Assembly: GCA_963665975.1 (NCBI GenBank)
Contig: OY762508.1
Span: 1,240,001 to 1,304,000 of the forward strand
Source: G963665975 sp963665975
GTDB taxonomy: Bacteria > Bacteroidota > Rhodothermia > Rhodothermales > Bin80
DNA length: 64,000 nt
Direction of reading: 5' to 3'
Positions within the stretch are counted from its first letter, which is position 1; every line of letters starts with the position of its first letter. The notes under the pieces were generated by a model that was not told the DNA's origin, made no database searches, and was given only the letters and a program-made list of their open reading frames with translations. Positions 18,465 to 27,397 of this stretch are shown here, piece after piece. The translations under genes were made by a program, and so were the position numbers.

Positions 18465-19370
18465 TCAGAACGGCAACGGTTCGCCCTCGGTCTTCGTCCG
18501 CTCCCAGTACGCATCGCGCAGGCGCAGGGTAACAGGCCCCGCCTTGCCGTCGACGATCGTGCGACCGTCGATTTCCAGTACAGGGGACAGCTCGCCCATC
18601 GTACCGGTCGTAAACACCTCGTCGGCGGCATGGAATTCGGTGATCGATACATTGCGCTCTACTGCCAGAATCCCGAGCTCCCGCGCCAGGCGTAACACGC
18701 GACCGCGCGTGATGCCAGGCAGGCAGCTGTCTGCATGGGGGGTCAGGACTTCGCCTTTTCGAACTGCAAACAGGTTTGTCGCATTCGTCTCGGAGACAAA
18801 CCCGTGGACATCCAGCATGATGGCGTCATCAACCCCCGCGACATTCGCCTGGATCTTTGCCAGAATGTTGTTGATCAGGTTGTTATGGTGAATCTTGGAG
18901 TCCAGGCACTCCGGGGTGTTGCGACGCACAGACGACGTGATCAGCCGGATGCCCTCCACAGCGTACACGGGCTTCTTCCACTCGGCGAGCACGATCAGGG
19001 TCGGCCCGAATACGTTCAGCCTGGGATCCATGCCGGAGGTGGTCTTCCTGCCGCGGGTGAGCGTCAGGCGGATGTGCGTGTCATCACGCATCCCATTGGC
19101 TTCCAGGGTCTGGAATAACGCCTTCTTGATTGCCTCGCGGGTGGGAATCGTGGCAAACGCCATCGCCTTGGCGGAAGCAATCAGCCGATCCAGATGGGCA
19201 TCCAGTTGAAACACGCGTCCGTCGTAGACGCGAATGCCCTCCCAAACGGCGTCGCCTCCCTGCACAACGCTATCGAAGACAGACACCCTGGCCTCCTCGC
19301 GAGGCACAAGCGCTCCCCCGACGTACACCAGGATATCATTATTGCGGGGGTCAGGCAAACTGATATGCAT
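18465..19370 (-). CDS. Class IV (branched-chain/D-amino acid type) aminotransferase
   Basis: A 301-residue fold-type IV PLP aminotransferase. Diagnostic segments are VQGGDAVWEGIRVYDGRVF at the N-terminus, the lysine region CLDSKIHHNNLINNILAK and SETNATNLFAVRKG, followed by PGITRGRVL and the TGTMGELSPV block. It is shorter than typical IlvE and could be IlvE, a D-amino-acid transaminase or an aminodeoxychorismate-lyase relative; I cannot decide. It directly follows the sulfotransferase-like gene (12 bp), so the two are probably one operon. Confidence 0.82.
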   Translation of the reverse strand: MHISLPDPRNNDILVYVGGALVPREEARVSVFDSVVQGGDAVWEGIRVYDGRVFQLDAHLDRLIASAKAMAFATIPTREAIKKALFQTLEANGMRDDTHIRLTLTRGRKTTSGMDPRLNVFGPTLIVLAEWKKPVYAVEGIRLITSSVRRNTPECLDSKIHHNNLINNILAKIQANVAGVDDAIMLDVHGFVSETNATNLFAVRKGEVLTPHADSCLPGITRGRVLRLARELGILAVERNVSITEFHAADEVFTTGTMGELSPVLEIDGRTIVDGKAGPVTLRLRDAYWERTKTEGEPLPF

Positions 19371-19382
19371 GGCGACAGGTGC

Positions 19383-20105
19383 TTAGCCGGAAGCGGTGAA
19401 GGCGTGGCGGAGAAGGAATTCGTAGTACGGCTTGCATTCCTCCAGCAGCGGGTTGAGGAACGCCGGGAAGGGCGCCGTCTTTGCGCGAAACGGCGCGAAT
19501 CCCGTCGATTTCTGCACTACATGGTACCAGTACGGCGCCCATACACCTTCCTCAGGGCGTGCGCCGGGCTGCCAGTGCAACATGCCTTCGTCAAAACCGA
19601 TGCCCACGTGTTGGCAGAATTGCTCCAGCACGCCCCGCGGATCGAGCAACAACTCCCGCGAATCCAGCACACACGGCGTGTGCCCCCTGTCCTGGAGGTG
19701 TGAAAATATTTCGACCTGGCGCTTAAGTGCCGTGTCGTCAATACCGGGCTCCGGCACCTGGTTGATAAGCGAGGGCAGCATTTCCTTTGGATCCCGAATC
19801 AACAGTGCCGTCGAGGTCTCCTCCAGGAAATGCCAGTCCAGATCGATCAGGTGGTGACCCATGTTCTTGATGAACAGGACGGGCCGATCGCACGGGCCGA
19901 GGATTACATCCTTCACCACACGCGCGCCATTGGTATCCATTGCCGCGAGGACCTCGTCACCACCAGGATGGACGGCTCCGGTAGTCCGCAGGTAATGGCC
20001 GTAAAGCGGCTCATCAACAACGCGCGTGTCATCCCGTTGGGCAAACGCGTACATTAGGGCGGTCGAAACGTTACGGGGGCCTGACCACAGATTTATGCGC
20101 AGCAT
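19383..20105 (-). CDS. Sulfotransferase-like P-loop protein
   Basis: A 240-residue protein starting LRINLWSGPRNVSTALMYAF, a 5' phosphosulphate-binding-loop pattern as in PAPS-dependent sulfotransferases, with a later LLIRDPKEMLPSLINQ resembling the 3' phosphate-binding block. I recall plant proteins annotated as 'branched-chain-amino-acid aminotransferase-like' that fuse such a domain to a class IV aminotransferase, which would match this gene pair; that recollection needs checking. Substrate is unknown. The start is at the ATG at 20105, 137 bp from the divergent IMPase gene. Confidence 0.68.
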   Translation of the reverse strand: MLRINLWSGPRNVSTALMYAFAQRDDTRVVDEPLYGHYLRTTGAVHPGGDEVLAAMDTNGARVVKDVILGPCDRPVLFIKNMGHHLIDLDWHFLEETSTALLIRDPKEMLPSLINQVPEPGIDDTALKRQVEIFSHLQDRGHTPCVLDSRELLLDPRGVLEQFCQHVGIGFDEGMLHWQPGARPEEGVWAPYWYHVVQKSTGFAPFRAKTAPFPAFLNPLLEECKPYYEFLLRHAFTASG

Positions 20106-20242
20106 CGTCCTATGTTGTAAAGTCCCTTCCCTTCAGGTGGAGTATAAGAATCGCGCGCAAACGCCGCGAAAACTCATCTGTTCACATAGAACCTGGACAA
20201 TTTCTGGCCCCGTGCCAGAGATTCGAAACGAGGGCGAGGGGT

Positions 20243-21052
20243 ATGGATGATATTGGATTTTTCAGGGAGTTGCTCGTGCGGGCTGGCGATATCGCGCTCG
20301 AATATTTCCTGCGCGTGTCCGCCTCACACAAAGAGGATCGGACATTGATTACGGAGGCTGACCTCGCGGTGCAGTCCTTTCTGATCGAGGCGATGGAGCA
20401 AAGATTTCCGAACGATGGACTAGTGGCCGAAGAAGAAGAATTCCGAAGGGCACCGCGTTGTGGCAACCGGACCTGGACGATTGACCCCATTGATGGTACG
20501 GCATCGTTCGTGGCAGGACTGGTAGACTGGAGTATTTCGATCGGATTGGTCGAAGGTGGGCATCCTGCGGCGGGGTACATCTGGATGCCGCCTTCACGGG
20601 ATTTTTTCCATACGACACCGGACGGAGGTGTTTGCCGCAATGGCCGACGTGCACGCCTGAAACTGCCCGTTGCCCCGACCCGGGACTCGATCCTGTTCAC
20701 GCATATGCAACCCCACCGGCGGTACACGCTGGCCCCCGAGTATCCGGGAAGAATATACTGCCTGGGATCCGCGTCTGTGCATCTGAGCATGGTAGCAACC
20801 GGAGGCGGTGACGCGGTACTCATCGGGCACGACAAGGTCTGGGACCTCGCGCCGGGTCTGGCGATGCTCGCCAACAATGGCGGTGTGCTTCGATACCTGC
20901 GCGGTGAAGGCCCGGTAGATCTGGAACGGCTAATGCCGGGACAGTCGGCGCCACACCCGATGCTTGGCGGACACCCGGTGGTCCTGGATCACATTGAGGC
21001 CTGGCTGGACTACCACTCTCCCGGCTTTCCCTGGACTAACAGGTATGGCTGA
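20243..21052 (+). CDS. Inositol-monophosphatase-family phosphatase (copy A, complete)
   Basis: A 269-residue protein with the metal-binding signatures of the IMPase superfamily: VAEEEE, TIDPIDGTASFVAG and, near the C-terminus, VWDLAPGLAMLANNGG. The substrate could be inositol-1-phosphate, histidinol phosphate or 3'-phosphoadenosine 5'-phosphate (PAP, the by-product of sulfotransferases). The neighbouring sulfotransferase-like gene makes a PAP role worth testing. It ends in an overlap with the next start (ATGGCTGA, 21045-21052). Its last ~105 bp are duplicated at 24872-24977. Confidence 0.82.
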   Translation: MDDIGFFRELLVRAGDIALEYFLRVSASHKEDRTLITEADLAVQSFLIEAMEQRFPNDGLVAEEEEFRRAPRCGNRTWTIDPIDGTASFVAGLVDWSISIGLVEGGHPAAGYIWMPPSRDFFHTTPDGGVCRNGRRARLKLPVAPTRDSILFTHMQPHRRYTLAPEYPGRIYCLGSASVHLSMVATGGGDAVLIGHDKVWDLAPGLAMLANNGGVLRYLRGEGPVDLERLMPGQSAPHPMLGGHPVVLDHIEAWLDYHSPGFPWTNRYG

Positions 21053-21080
21053 CGCCGCAGAAATACAAGCCATGCTCCTG
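20944..21080. repeat. Direct repeat, left copy (137 bp)
   Basis: It matches 24872-25008 with five mismatches in 137 positions by my hand count (about 96%). It covers the 3' end of IMPase A and the first 36 bp of the second IMPase gene. With its partner it brackets the subtilase gene. Confidence 0.85.
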
Positions 21081-21428
21081 CTGTCTTACTCCCACGCGCA
21101 CCGGAATTACCGCTTTACCCCAGAGTATACCGGCAAGACGCACAGCCTGGGATCTACGATCGCGTACATGTGCTTTGCTGCCACCGGCGATGCAGACTTG
21201 GCCCTGCTCGGCCGCGTCAATCTCTGGGATCTGACTCCCGGCCTTGCCCTTCTTCGCCAGAATGGCGGCATGCTCCGATACTTGCACGCCGAAGGCCCGG
21301 CAGAGTTGGAGCAGCTAAGGCCGGGACCACGCATTGAAGTCCATACAGAGCCTGCGCTTAAGGTGCCAACGTCGCTTCGCACCACTAACTGGCGAGAGCG
21401 GCTGAGGAAGGAGTTGCGATGTCGTTAG
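21045..21428 (+). pseudogene. Internally deleted IMPase-like copy (B')
   Basis: A 127-residue frame that begins exactly like the complete copy at 24973 (MADAAEIQAMLL) and then jumps to LSYSHAHRNYRFTPEYTGK, which aligns with LSYSRVHRKYRLAPEYPGK about 150 residues further along that copy. The missing part holds the DPIDGT metal site, so it cannot be an active phosphatase. The second half (VNLWDLTPGLALLRQNGG) is conserved. Short homology (ATGCT) at the join suggests deletion by slippage. The C-terminal tail after about residue 90 is unrelated to the complete copy. Confidence 0.8.
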
Positions 21429-21691
21429 CAGGTGAACCGGATTGTCTCAATCGAATCGTCAGCCGCAGGCCGTTATGGAAACTGGGCAGGTGGAATAGCA
21501 CAGGGATGCTGGGCATGCGTTACTTTCCTTTGGAGCATTGCCATAGCGAGGTAGATGCCAACGTTACTCCGAAGCGCGGGTTGCGCTCCCTGTTCACCAT
21601 ACCAAGATTGCCACGCCTTTGAAAGTGCGGCAACTCCAATCCTCGTCCGTATCTTGCTCCAAGCAACAGCCCCTTCCAATTGTGGTCACCG

Positions 21692-24600
21692 ATGCGTAGT
21701 CCACATTTCTGGCGTTGGTCTTTCAAGCCGCTGCTACTTGCCCTGGCTTCTGTCTGTGGCGCGCCTACGGTTGCAGCCCAGCCCGAGCATAGGCCCAATG
21801 TGATCGTTGTACAGTTTGCACCTGAGGTCTCCTTTGCAAACAAGTCCAGTAGCTCGGGACTCCAGACCTTTGATCGCACGGCAGCGACCTACGGTGTACA
21901 CACGATTGAGCGCGTTTATCCGTTTCTGGATCATGTGGAGCCGACACCCCGAATCCGGCGCAATCTGATGGCGCTACGCCGCACGTATTATGTGCGGTAT
22001 CATGCCAATGCAGCCCCCAAGTATGTCGCAAAACAGCTCGAAGGCGTGCCGGGCGTGGTATATGCCGAGCCTGTACTCGTTAACCGCGCGCAGGCATTTT
22101 GGGAACGCGTGGATCCCGATGATCCGAGATTTGGGGAGCAGACGGAGCTGCGGCACCTGCGATTGCCCGAGGCTTGGGATGTGGTCAAGAGCGAAAGCGG
22201 GTCGCCCCGGGTCGTGATTGCGATTGTGGACACGGGTGGGGACTGGCGCCACGAGGATCTTCTAGACAACGTGTGGACCAATCCGAATGAGATTCCAGGC
22301 AATGGTGCGGACGACGATAACAACGGGTTCATCGATGATGTGCACGGCGTCAATCTTGCCAACCGCGACGAGACGGACAATGACCCTAAGCCGCTGCCCG
22401 GAGCAACGCACGGAACTTTGACAGCGGGTTCGGCCAGCGCGGTGACCGATAACACTGTGGGCATAGCCGGCGCAGCGTGGAACGCGGACCTTATGCACGT
22501 CAACTCGCAGGCCCTCATTTACGGCTATGAGGGCATCCTGTATGCCGCTGCGAACGGGGCGGACATCATCAATGCGAGTTGGGCTGGCTCCGGTTATTCC
22601 GACCAGTTCTACAGGATCGTTGACGAAACTCTGAACTTGGCCACGGACATGGGCTCCCTCGTGGTGGCGTCAGCCGCCAACGCTGGCCTCAACAACGACC
22701 TGAACTTGGTCTATCCGGCCCGGCATCCGCGCGTGCTGTCTGTAGGGGCTACAGAAGAAGATTCGCGGGTCAAAGCGGGGTTCTCGCATTACGGCAAGCT
22801 GGTAAACGTCTTTGCCCCCGGCGTTTCCGTTCTTACGACGTCTACAGACAACGAGTACCGTCTGTGGGGCGGCACGTCGGCTTCCTCACCGCTGACGGCC
22901 GGTGTGGCCGCCTTGGTGAAGACGCGGTTTCCCGATATGACACCAGATGCGGTGCGGGAACAGGTGCGGCTATCTAGCGAGAACATGGATGCGGAGAACC
23001 CGGGACTGGTGGGACAGCTGGGGCGAGGATACGTAAACGCCCTTGCAGCGGTCCAGGAGCCTACCTTGCCCGCTGTCCGCCTGAAGTGGTGGAGTTGGGT
23101 GGACAGCGATGGAGACCGCCGGATTACTTCCGGCGATGCGGTGGCAATCACAGCGACAGTGGTGAACTACCTCGTTGACGCCCAACAGCTCACGGTTGGT
23201 CTCGTTGGCGCCGAACCGTATGCGTTTCTGGATATGATGCCGACTGAAGTTCATGTCGGATCTCTGGCCAGCGGCGACTCGACCAAGGTTCGTTTCGAGT
23301 TCAAGGTGGCTACAGACGCGCCCGCCAATCAATGGGTCCGTTTCTATACGCGCATGCGTGAGGGAGCGCACACGGACGAGGCGGACATGATAAGTCTTCG
23401 CATAAATTATGAACTCGAATCAGTGCACGAAAGTCTGAGTGCGTTGTACATGGCGACGGGTGGTGACAGTTGGAATCGCAATGATAACTGGGACATCACA
23501 ACCGTTCCCACGGAGGACGAACTGTACAGCTGGTTTGGGGTCAGATTCACCAACGGTTTTCTTGGCCAACTGTATTTGACAGATAACAATCTAACGGGCG
23601 AGATCCCGGCGGAATTGGGCGACCTCCTACACCTACAAGTGCTTGAACTGGGGGGCAATTCCCTTTCGGGCGCGATTCCTACCGAACTTGGCAACCTCTC
23701 GCTGTTGCAAAAGCTGAATTTATCGGGCAACGCTTTGACGGGGATGCTGCCGAGGAGTCTCATGCAACTGGGCAGTCTTGGAGTTTTCTACTTTGGTGGC
23801 CAGGACCTCTGCGCACCCCAGGACGATGATTTCCAGGCGTGGCTGAGCAGCATCCCGGATGTAAAGGGCCCCACCTGCAGCAGCCCGGCTCTTGGCGGAA
23901 ACGTCGAGGATCAGACGTTCACGATGGGCATAGCCATCCCGCCGTTGGTTCTACCGGAAGCGGTCGGAGGCTTAGCGCCCTTCGCGTATACCCTGGATCC
24001 GGTCCTGCCAGCAGGACTGGTCTTCGACGCCACTGCGCGAACGATCACGGGCACCCCCACAGTGACCGCGGATCAAGCCTCCTACACGTATACGGTCACC
24101 GATGCGAATGCCATGACAGACAGCGTTACCTTTAGCATGGAGGTTGTAGCCAGCGTGTCGCTTGCAACAGGGGTCCCTGATCAGTCCTTCCCGCGCACGC
24201 AGCCGATTGTACCACTCGTCTTGCCGGAAGCCACGGGAGGAGCGCCACCGGTGAGCTATACACTGACGCCCACGCTCCTGGCAGGACTAACCTTTGACCA
24301 AACCACACGCACCCTCAGCGGGGTGCCGACAGTGGTCACCTCGACTCCTGTGCCCTACACGTACAAGGCCACCGGTGCGAACGGATCTGCCGACAGCTTG
24401 ACCTTCCGCATCGAGGTGTACTCCCCGGTGAGCACCGAGCAGGAATTGTTGCCGGAGGCATTCGCAGTGCGCGGCAACTACCCCAATCCCTTTCAGCACG
24501 CCACCCGGATCGTGTTTGACCTTCCCTGGGACGCCGATGTAACGGTGGAGGTGCTAGACATGTTGGGTCGGCGCATGCTCCTTCTACGCGCCCAGCACAT

Positions 24601-24733
24601 CGCGGGCGGTTGGGAACGCAGCATAGAGATCCGTGGTGGTTCGCTCCCCTCAGGTCTATTCTTGTATCGCGTGCACGTGAGCGCCCCGGTGGGAGAGGAG
24701 ATGCGCGTGGGGCGCTTGCTGCACCTTAAATAA
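21692..24733 (+). CDS. Secreted subtilisin-like protease with leucine-rich repeats, putative Ig domains and a C-terminal sorting domain
   Basis: A 1013-residue multidomain exported protease. After the signal peptide (ending near VAAQ) and a propeptide-like stretch come the S8 catalytic blocks: AIVDTGGDWRHEDL (Asp), HGTLTAGSASA (His) and GGTSASSPLTAGVAAL (Ser). Then a spacer, LRR units (NNLTGEIPAELGDL; NSLSGAIPTELGNL; NALTGMLPRSL), two He_PIG-like Ig repeats (LPAGLVFDATARTITGTP and LLAGLTFDQTTRTLSGVP) and an ~85-residue sorting domain (GNYPNPFQHATRIVFDLP). Secretion by the type IX system is inferred from that last domain. The ATG at 21692 gives the standard signal; a TTG lies 12 bp upstream. 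The gene is flanked by the 137-bp direct repeat, so it may have arrived in or been moved by that rearrangement. Confidence 0.88.
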   Translation: MRSPHFWRWSFKPLLLALASVCGAPTVAAQPEHRPNVIVVQFAPEVSFANKSSSSGLQTFDRTAATYGVHTIERVYPFLDHVEPTPRIRRNLMALRRTYYVRYHANAAPKYVAKQLEGVPGVVYAEPVLVNRAQAFWERVDPDDPRFGEQTELRHLRLPEAWDVVKSESGSPRVVIAIVDTGGDWRHEDLLDNVWTNPNEIPGNGADDDNNGFIDDVHGVNLANRDETDNDPKPLPGATHGTLTAGSASAVTDNTVGIAGAAWNADLMHVNSQALIYGYEGILYAAANGADIINASWAGSGYSDQFYRIVDETLNLATDMGSLVVASAANAGLNNDLNLVYPARHPRVLSVGATEEDSRVKAGFSHYGKLVNVFAPGVSVLTTSTDNEYRLWGGTSASSPLTAGVAALVKTRFPDMTPDAVREQVRLSSENMDAENPGLVGQLGRGYVNALAAVQEPTLPAVRLKWWSWVDSDGDRRITSGDAVAITATVVNYLVDAQQLTVGLVGAEPYAFLDMMPTEVHVGSLASGDSTKVRFEFKVATDAPANQWVRFYTRMREGAHTDEADMISLRINYELESVHESLSALYMATGGDSWNRNDNWDITTVPTEDELYSWFGVRFTNGFLGQLYLTDNNLTGEIPAELGDLLHLQVLELGGNSLSGAIPTELGNLSLLQKLNLSGNALTGMLPRSLMQLGSLGVFYFGGQDLCAPQDDDFQAWLSSIPDVKGPTCSSPALGGNVEDQTFTMGIAIPPLVLPEAVGGLAPFAYTLDPVLPAGLVFDATARTITGTPTVTADQASYTYTVTDANAMTDSVTFSMEVVASVSLATGVPDQSFPRTQPIVPLVLPEATGGAPPVSYTLTPTLLAGLTFDQTTRTLSGVPTVVTSTPVPYTYKATGANGSADSLTFRIEVYSPVSTEQELLPEAFAVRGNYPNPFQHATRIVFDLPWDADVTVEVLDMLGRRMLLLRAQHIAGGWERSIEIRGGSLPSGLFLYRVHVSAPVGEEMRVGRLLHLK

Positions 24734-24871
24734 CAAAGCTTGGATACGAAGCCGCGCGCCGTTGGAGCTATTCCGACAAGTAGCACGCAAGTCTGTGCAT
24801 TGGTCGCTCTTGACTTCTGCGGTAAACGACTTTGGGCCTTAATATACGTAAGAAGTGCTGCCGCCTGGACC

Positions 24872-25008
24872 GTCGGTGCCACATCCGATGCATGGCGGAC
24901 ACCCGGCGGTCCTGGATCACATTGAGGCCTGGCTGGACTACCACTCTCCCGGCTTTCCCTGGACAAACAGGTATGGCTGACGCCGCAGAAATACAAGCCA
25001 TGCTCCTG
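24872..25008. repeat. Direct repeat, right copy (137 bp)
   Basis: Partner of 20944-21080 (offset 3928). The first ~106 bp are an untranslated relic of the 3' end of IMPase A; the rest is the live 5' end of the complete second IMPase. Upstream (24734-24871) is unique spacer. Confidence 0.85.
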
Positions 25009-25752
25009 GCGGCAGGAGACATAGCCATGGAGTGCTTCCGAAACGTGAAGCCGGAATGGAAGACATCGCGGTCCTATGTGACCGAGGCCGATATCGCGGT
25101 CCAGACAACCCTACGCCGCCAATTGCAGGAGCGTTTCCCGGACGATGGAGTCATCGCGGAAGAAAATGACTTGCGCGTAGTCCCGGCCTCCGGTGACCGG
25201 CACTGGATCATAGATCCCATTGACGGAACCGCCTCGTTTGTCGCAGGACTCCCCGTCTGGGGTATCGGGATTGCACGCGTTGAGGACTACGTACCGACGT
25301 GCGGGTTTTTCTATATCCCCATGACTGGAGACTATTACAGCGCCACACCGGACGGCGGCGTTCGTCTGAACGGGGAGCCCGCAACAATGAAGGCGCCACG
25401 AGACATGCACATGGAATCGCTCATGCTGTCGTACTCCCGCGTGCACCGGAAATACCGCCTTGCTCCGGAGTATCCTGGCAAGATGCGCAGCTTGGGATCT
25501 ACCATCGCGCACATGTGCTTTGCCGCCACTGGCGGCGCCGACGTGGCCCTGCTCGGCCGTGTCCATCTCTGGGATCTCGCGCCCGGCCTTGCCCTGCTTC
25601 GCCAGAATGGTGGGGTGCTGCGTTACTTGCATGGCCCACCGGTGGACCTGCGAGACCTGTTTGCCGGCGCGCAGGCGCGCGCGGAAATGATCTGCGGCCA
25701 TCCAGATGCCGTGGCGCGCTTCGAGGCCATGCTGACTCCGATTGGCCGCTAG
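24973..25752 (+). CDS. Inositol-monophosphatase-family phosphatase (copy B, complete)
   Basis: A 259-residue IMPase-family protein, clearly related to copy A, with IAEEND, WIIDPIDGTASFVAG and HLWDLAPGLALLRQNGG. The start at 24973 is fixed by alignment with the copies and by the duplicated MADAAEIQAML segment; a longer frame upstream is not homologous. It ends 4 bp before the stop of the convergent GH3 gene. As with copy A, the substrate is undetermined. Confidence 0.82.
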   Translation: MADAAEIQAMLLAAGDIAMECFRNVKPEWKTSRSYVTEADIAVQTTLRRQLQERFPDDGVIAEENDLRVVPASGDRHWIIDPIDGTASFVAGLPVWGIGIARVEDYVPTCGFFYIPMTGDYYSATPDGGVRLNGEPATMKAPRDMHMESLMLSYSRVHRKYRLAPEYPGKMRSLGSTIAHMCFAATGGADVALLGRVHLWDLAPGLALLRQNGGVLRYLHGPPVDLRDLFAGAQARAEMICGHPDAVARFEAMLTPIGR

Positions 25753-25756
25753 CTGC

Positions 25757-27280
25757 CTACTGCCCGGCAATAGAGAGCAGGGCCTCCGCGATTGATCGAT
25801 CGTCACTCATCCGTGGCACCTTGGTCTGCCCGCCGACTCGCCGACCGCCACTATTGAGCCACGCGTAGAACGCGCCGCGCGGCAGGTTGATGATATCCGG
25901 CCTGCAAAATGCGTGTGCTTCGCGGCGAATCTGGTAATGCCGGTTGACCGTACGCAAGTGGCGATCCAGAACCGTGGCGAATTCCTGAACGCTCTGCGGA
26001 GGCGCGGCAAATTCGATCAGCCATTGCAGGCTTGGTAACCGCTCAACGGTTGCCACGCCTGGCGCGACATGAAAATGCAGTACATGCGCCCCGGTAGCGC
26101 GGCAGGCATTCTCAATGGCCGTAGCGGCCTCTTCTCCGAAGACCGATTCGCCGTAGCGGTCGATGACTTCTGCCGTGCGGCCCGCCACCACGAGTCTCGG
26201 TGGCACGGTGTCCGTAAACCGCACCACATCCCCTATCTGATAGGCCCAGAGCCCGCTGCATGTGGTCACCGCCATGGCGTAGCGCACACCCGGCTCCACC
26301 GTGGCCACGGTCTCCCGTCTGGGCGCGCTTGCACCGAGTTCACTCATCGGTATGAATTCATAAAACACGCCGCTGTCCAGGCGCAGGCGCATCGCCGGAT
26401 CAGAGAGGTCATCCTGATGGGCAAAGAAGCCCTCGGAGGCTCCGTAAGTTTCCAGAAAATCCATGCCTGGAAGCCCGATCATGCGTTCGATGATGGCACG
26501 GTAGCTCCTGAGCGCGACGCCTCCCGCGATGAAGAGTTGCAGGTTTGGCCACACGTCGCCGACGCACGCAGCTCCGGAGTTGTGTTTCTCGCGGTGGCGG
26601 GCAAGCAGCATCTGGAAGAGTGGATACGCCCATGTTGGCGCCATGGTCACCGAGCGGATGTCCATGTCCACGGTGTGGTCCACGATCGACCGCAGCTTTT
26701 TCTCCCAGTGTGGCAGGTACATCAGACGGTCGGGGACGGCCTGCAGCAGGACCTTGAAATATCCCGGGACGTAATCGTACTGCAGCCCGCTTACTTCGCC
26801 AATCAGCGTTCCGGGAAACGCAGGGTCCTCTTCAATCCGTCCCGGCAGAGAGAGATGCTTGCCTCCCATATAGCGGAAATTGCGCGCCCGCCCGAGATTG
26901 CCCAACACGGCGGTGACGCCGAAGCGCCAGTTCTTGCGCAGCGTGTCCTGGCTAACCGGAATAATCCGACCCGTGGACGTCGTACCCCCGGAAACCGCAA
27001 AGTGACGGACGCTGCCGGGCCACACAATATCACCTTCTCCCGCTCGCATCCGCTGGACATCTGCACCAAGGTCGTCGTAGGTATGCAGCGGGACGTGCTC
27101 CTGATACGCCGCAACGACATCTTCGGCGCTGGCAATGCGCGCAAAGTCAAGCCGCCGGCCCCATTCGGTGTGCGCCGCCCGCGACAGCAGTGCGCGCAGC
27201 AGGCGCTCCTGCCTTGCGCCGGGATTCCTTGTCCGCCACGGCGGCCGTATTGCGGGCATGATGCTTGCGGGAAGGGTCAT
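25757..27280 (-). CDS. GH3-family acyl-adenylating enzyme
   Basis: A 507-residue member of the GH3 (auxin-responsive promoter) family of ANL-type adenylating enzymes that form acyl-amino acid amides. Signature blocks are FAVSGGTTSTGRIIPVS (ATP-binding SGTTS-like loop), PNLQLFIAGGVALRSY, FLETYGASEGFFAHQ and the hinge WAYQIGDVVRFTDT. Bacterial substrates are mostly unknown. The start is the ATG at 27280, 117 bp from the divergent folP. Confidence 0.86.
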   Translation of the reverse strand: MTLPASIMPAIRPPWRTRNPGARQERLLRALLSRAAHTEWGRRLDFARIASAEDVVAAYQEHVPLHTYDDLGADVQRMRAGEGDIVWPGSVRHFAVSGGTTSTGRIIPVSQDTLRKNWRFGVTAVLGNLGRARNFRYMGGKHLSLPGRIEEDPAFPGTLIGEVSGLQYDYVPGYFKVLLQAVPDRLMYLPHWEKKLRSIVDHTVDMDIRSVTMAPTWAYPLFQMLLARHREKHNSGAACVGDVWPNLQLFIAGGVALRSYRAIIERMIGLPGMDFLETYGASEGFFAHQDDLSDPAMRLRLDSGVFYEFIPMSELGASAPRRETVATVEPGVRYAMAVTTCSGLWAYQIGDVVRFTDTVPPRLVVAGRTAEVIDRYGESVFGEEAATAIENACRATGAHVLHFHVAPGVATVERLPSLQWLIEFAAPPQSVQEFATVLDRHLRTVNRHYQIRREAHAFCRPDIINLPRGAFYAWLNSGGRRVGGQTKVPRMSDDRSIAEALLSIAGQ

Positions 27281-27397
27281 GAGCGAAGGGGCGATAGAAA
27301 ATACGCATTGCCGTTCATTCCATAGGAGCGCGTGCGAGAGACAGGCTGATTCCTTACTTTACGCGCTTCACAGACAATCATGAGATGATCTGCGCGC

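Noticed and set aside
26069..27325. 418-codon plus-strand frame antisense to GH3
   Set aside because: GH3 motifs are intact on the minus strand; the antisense frame is Arg/His-rich and unrecognised.
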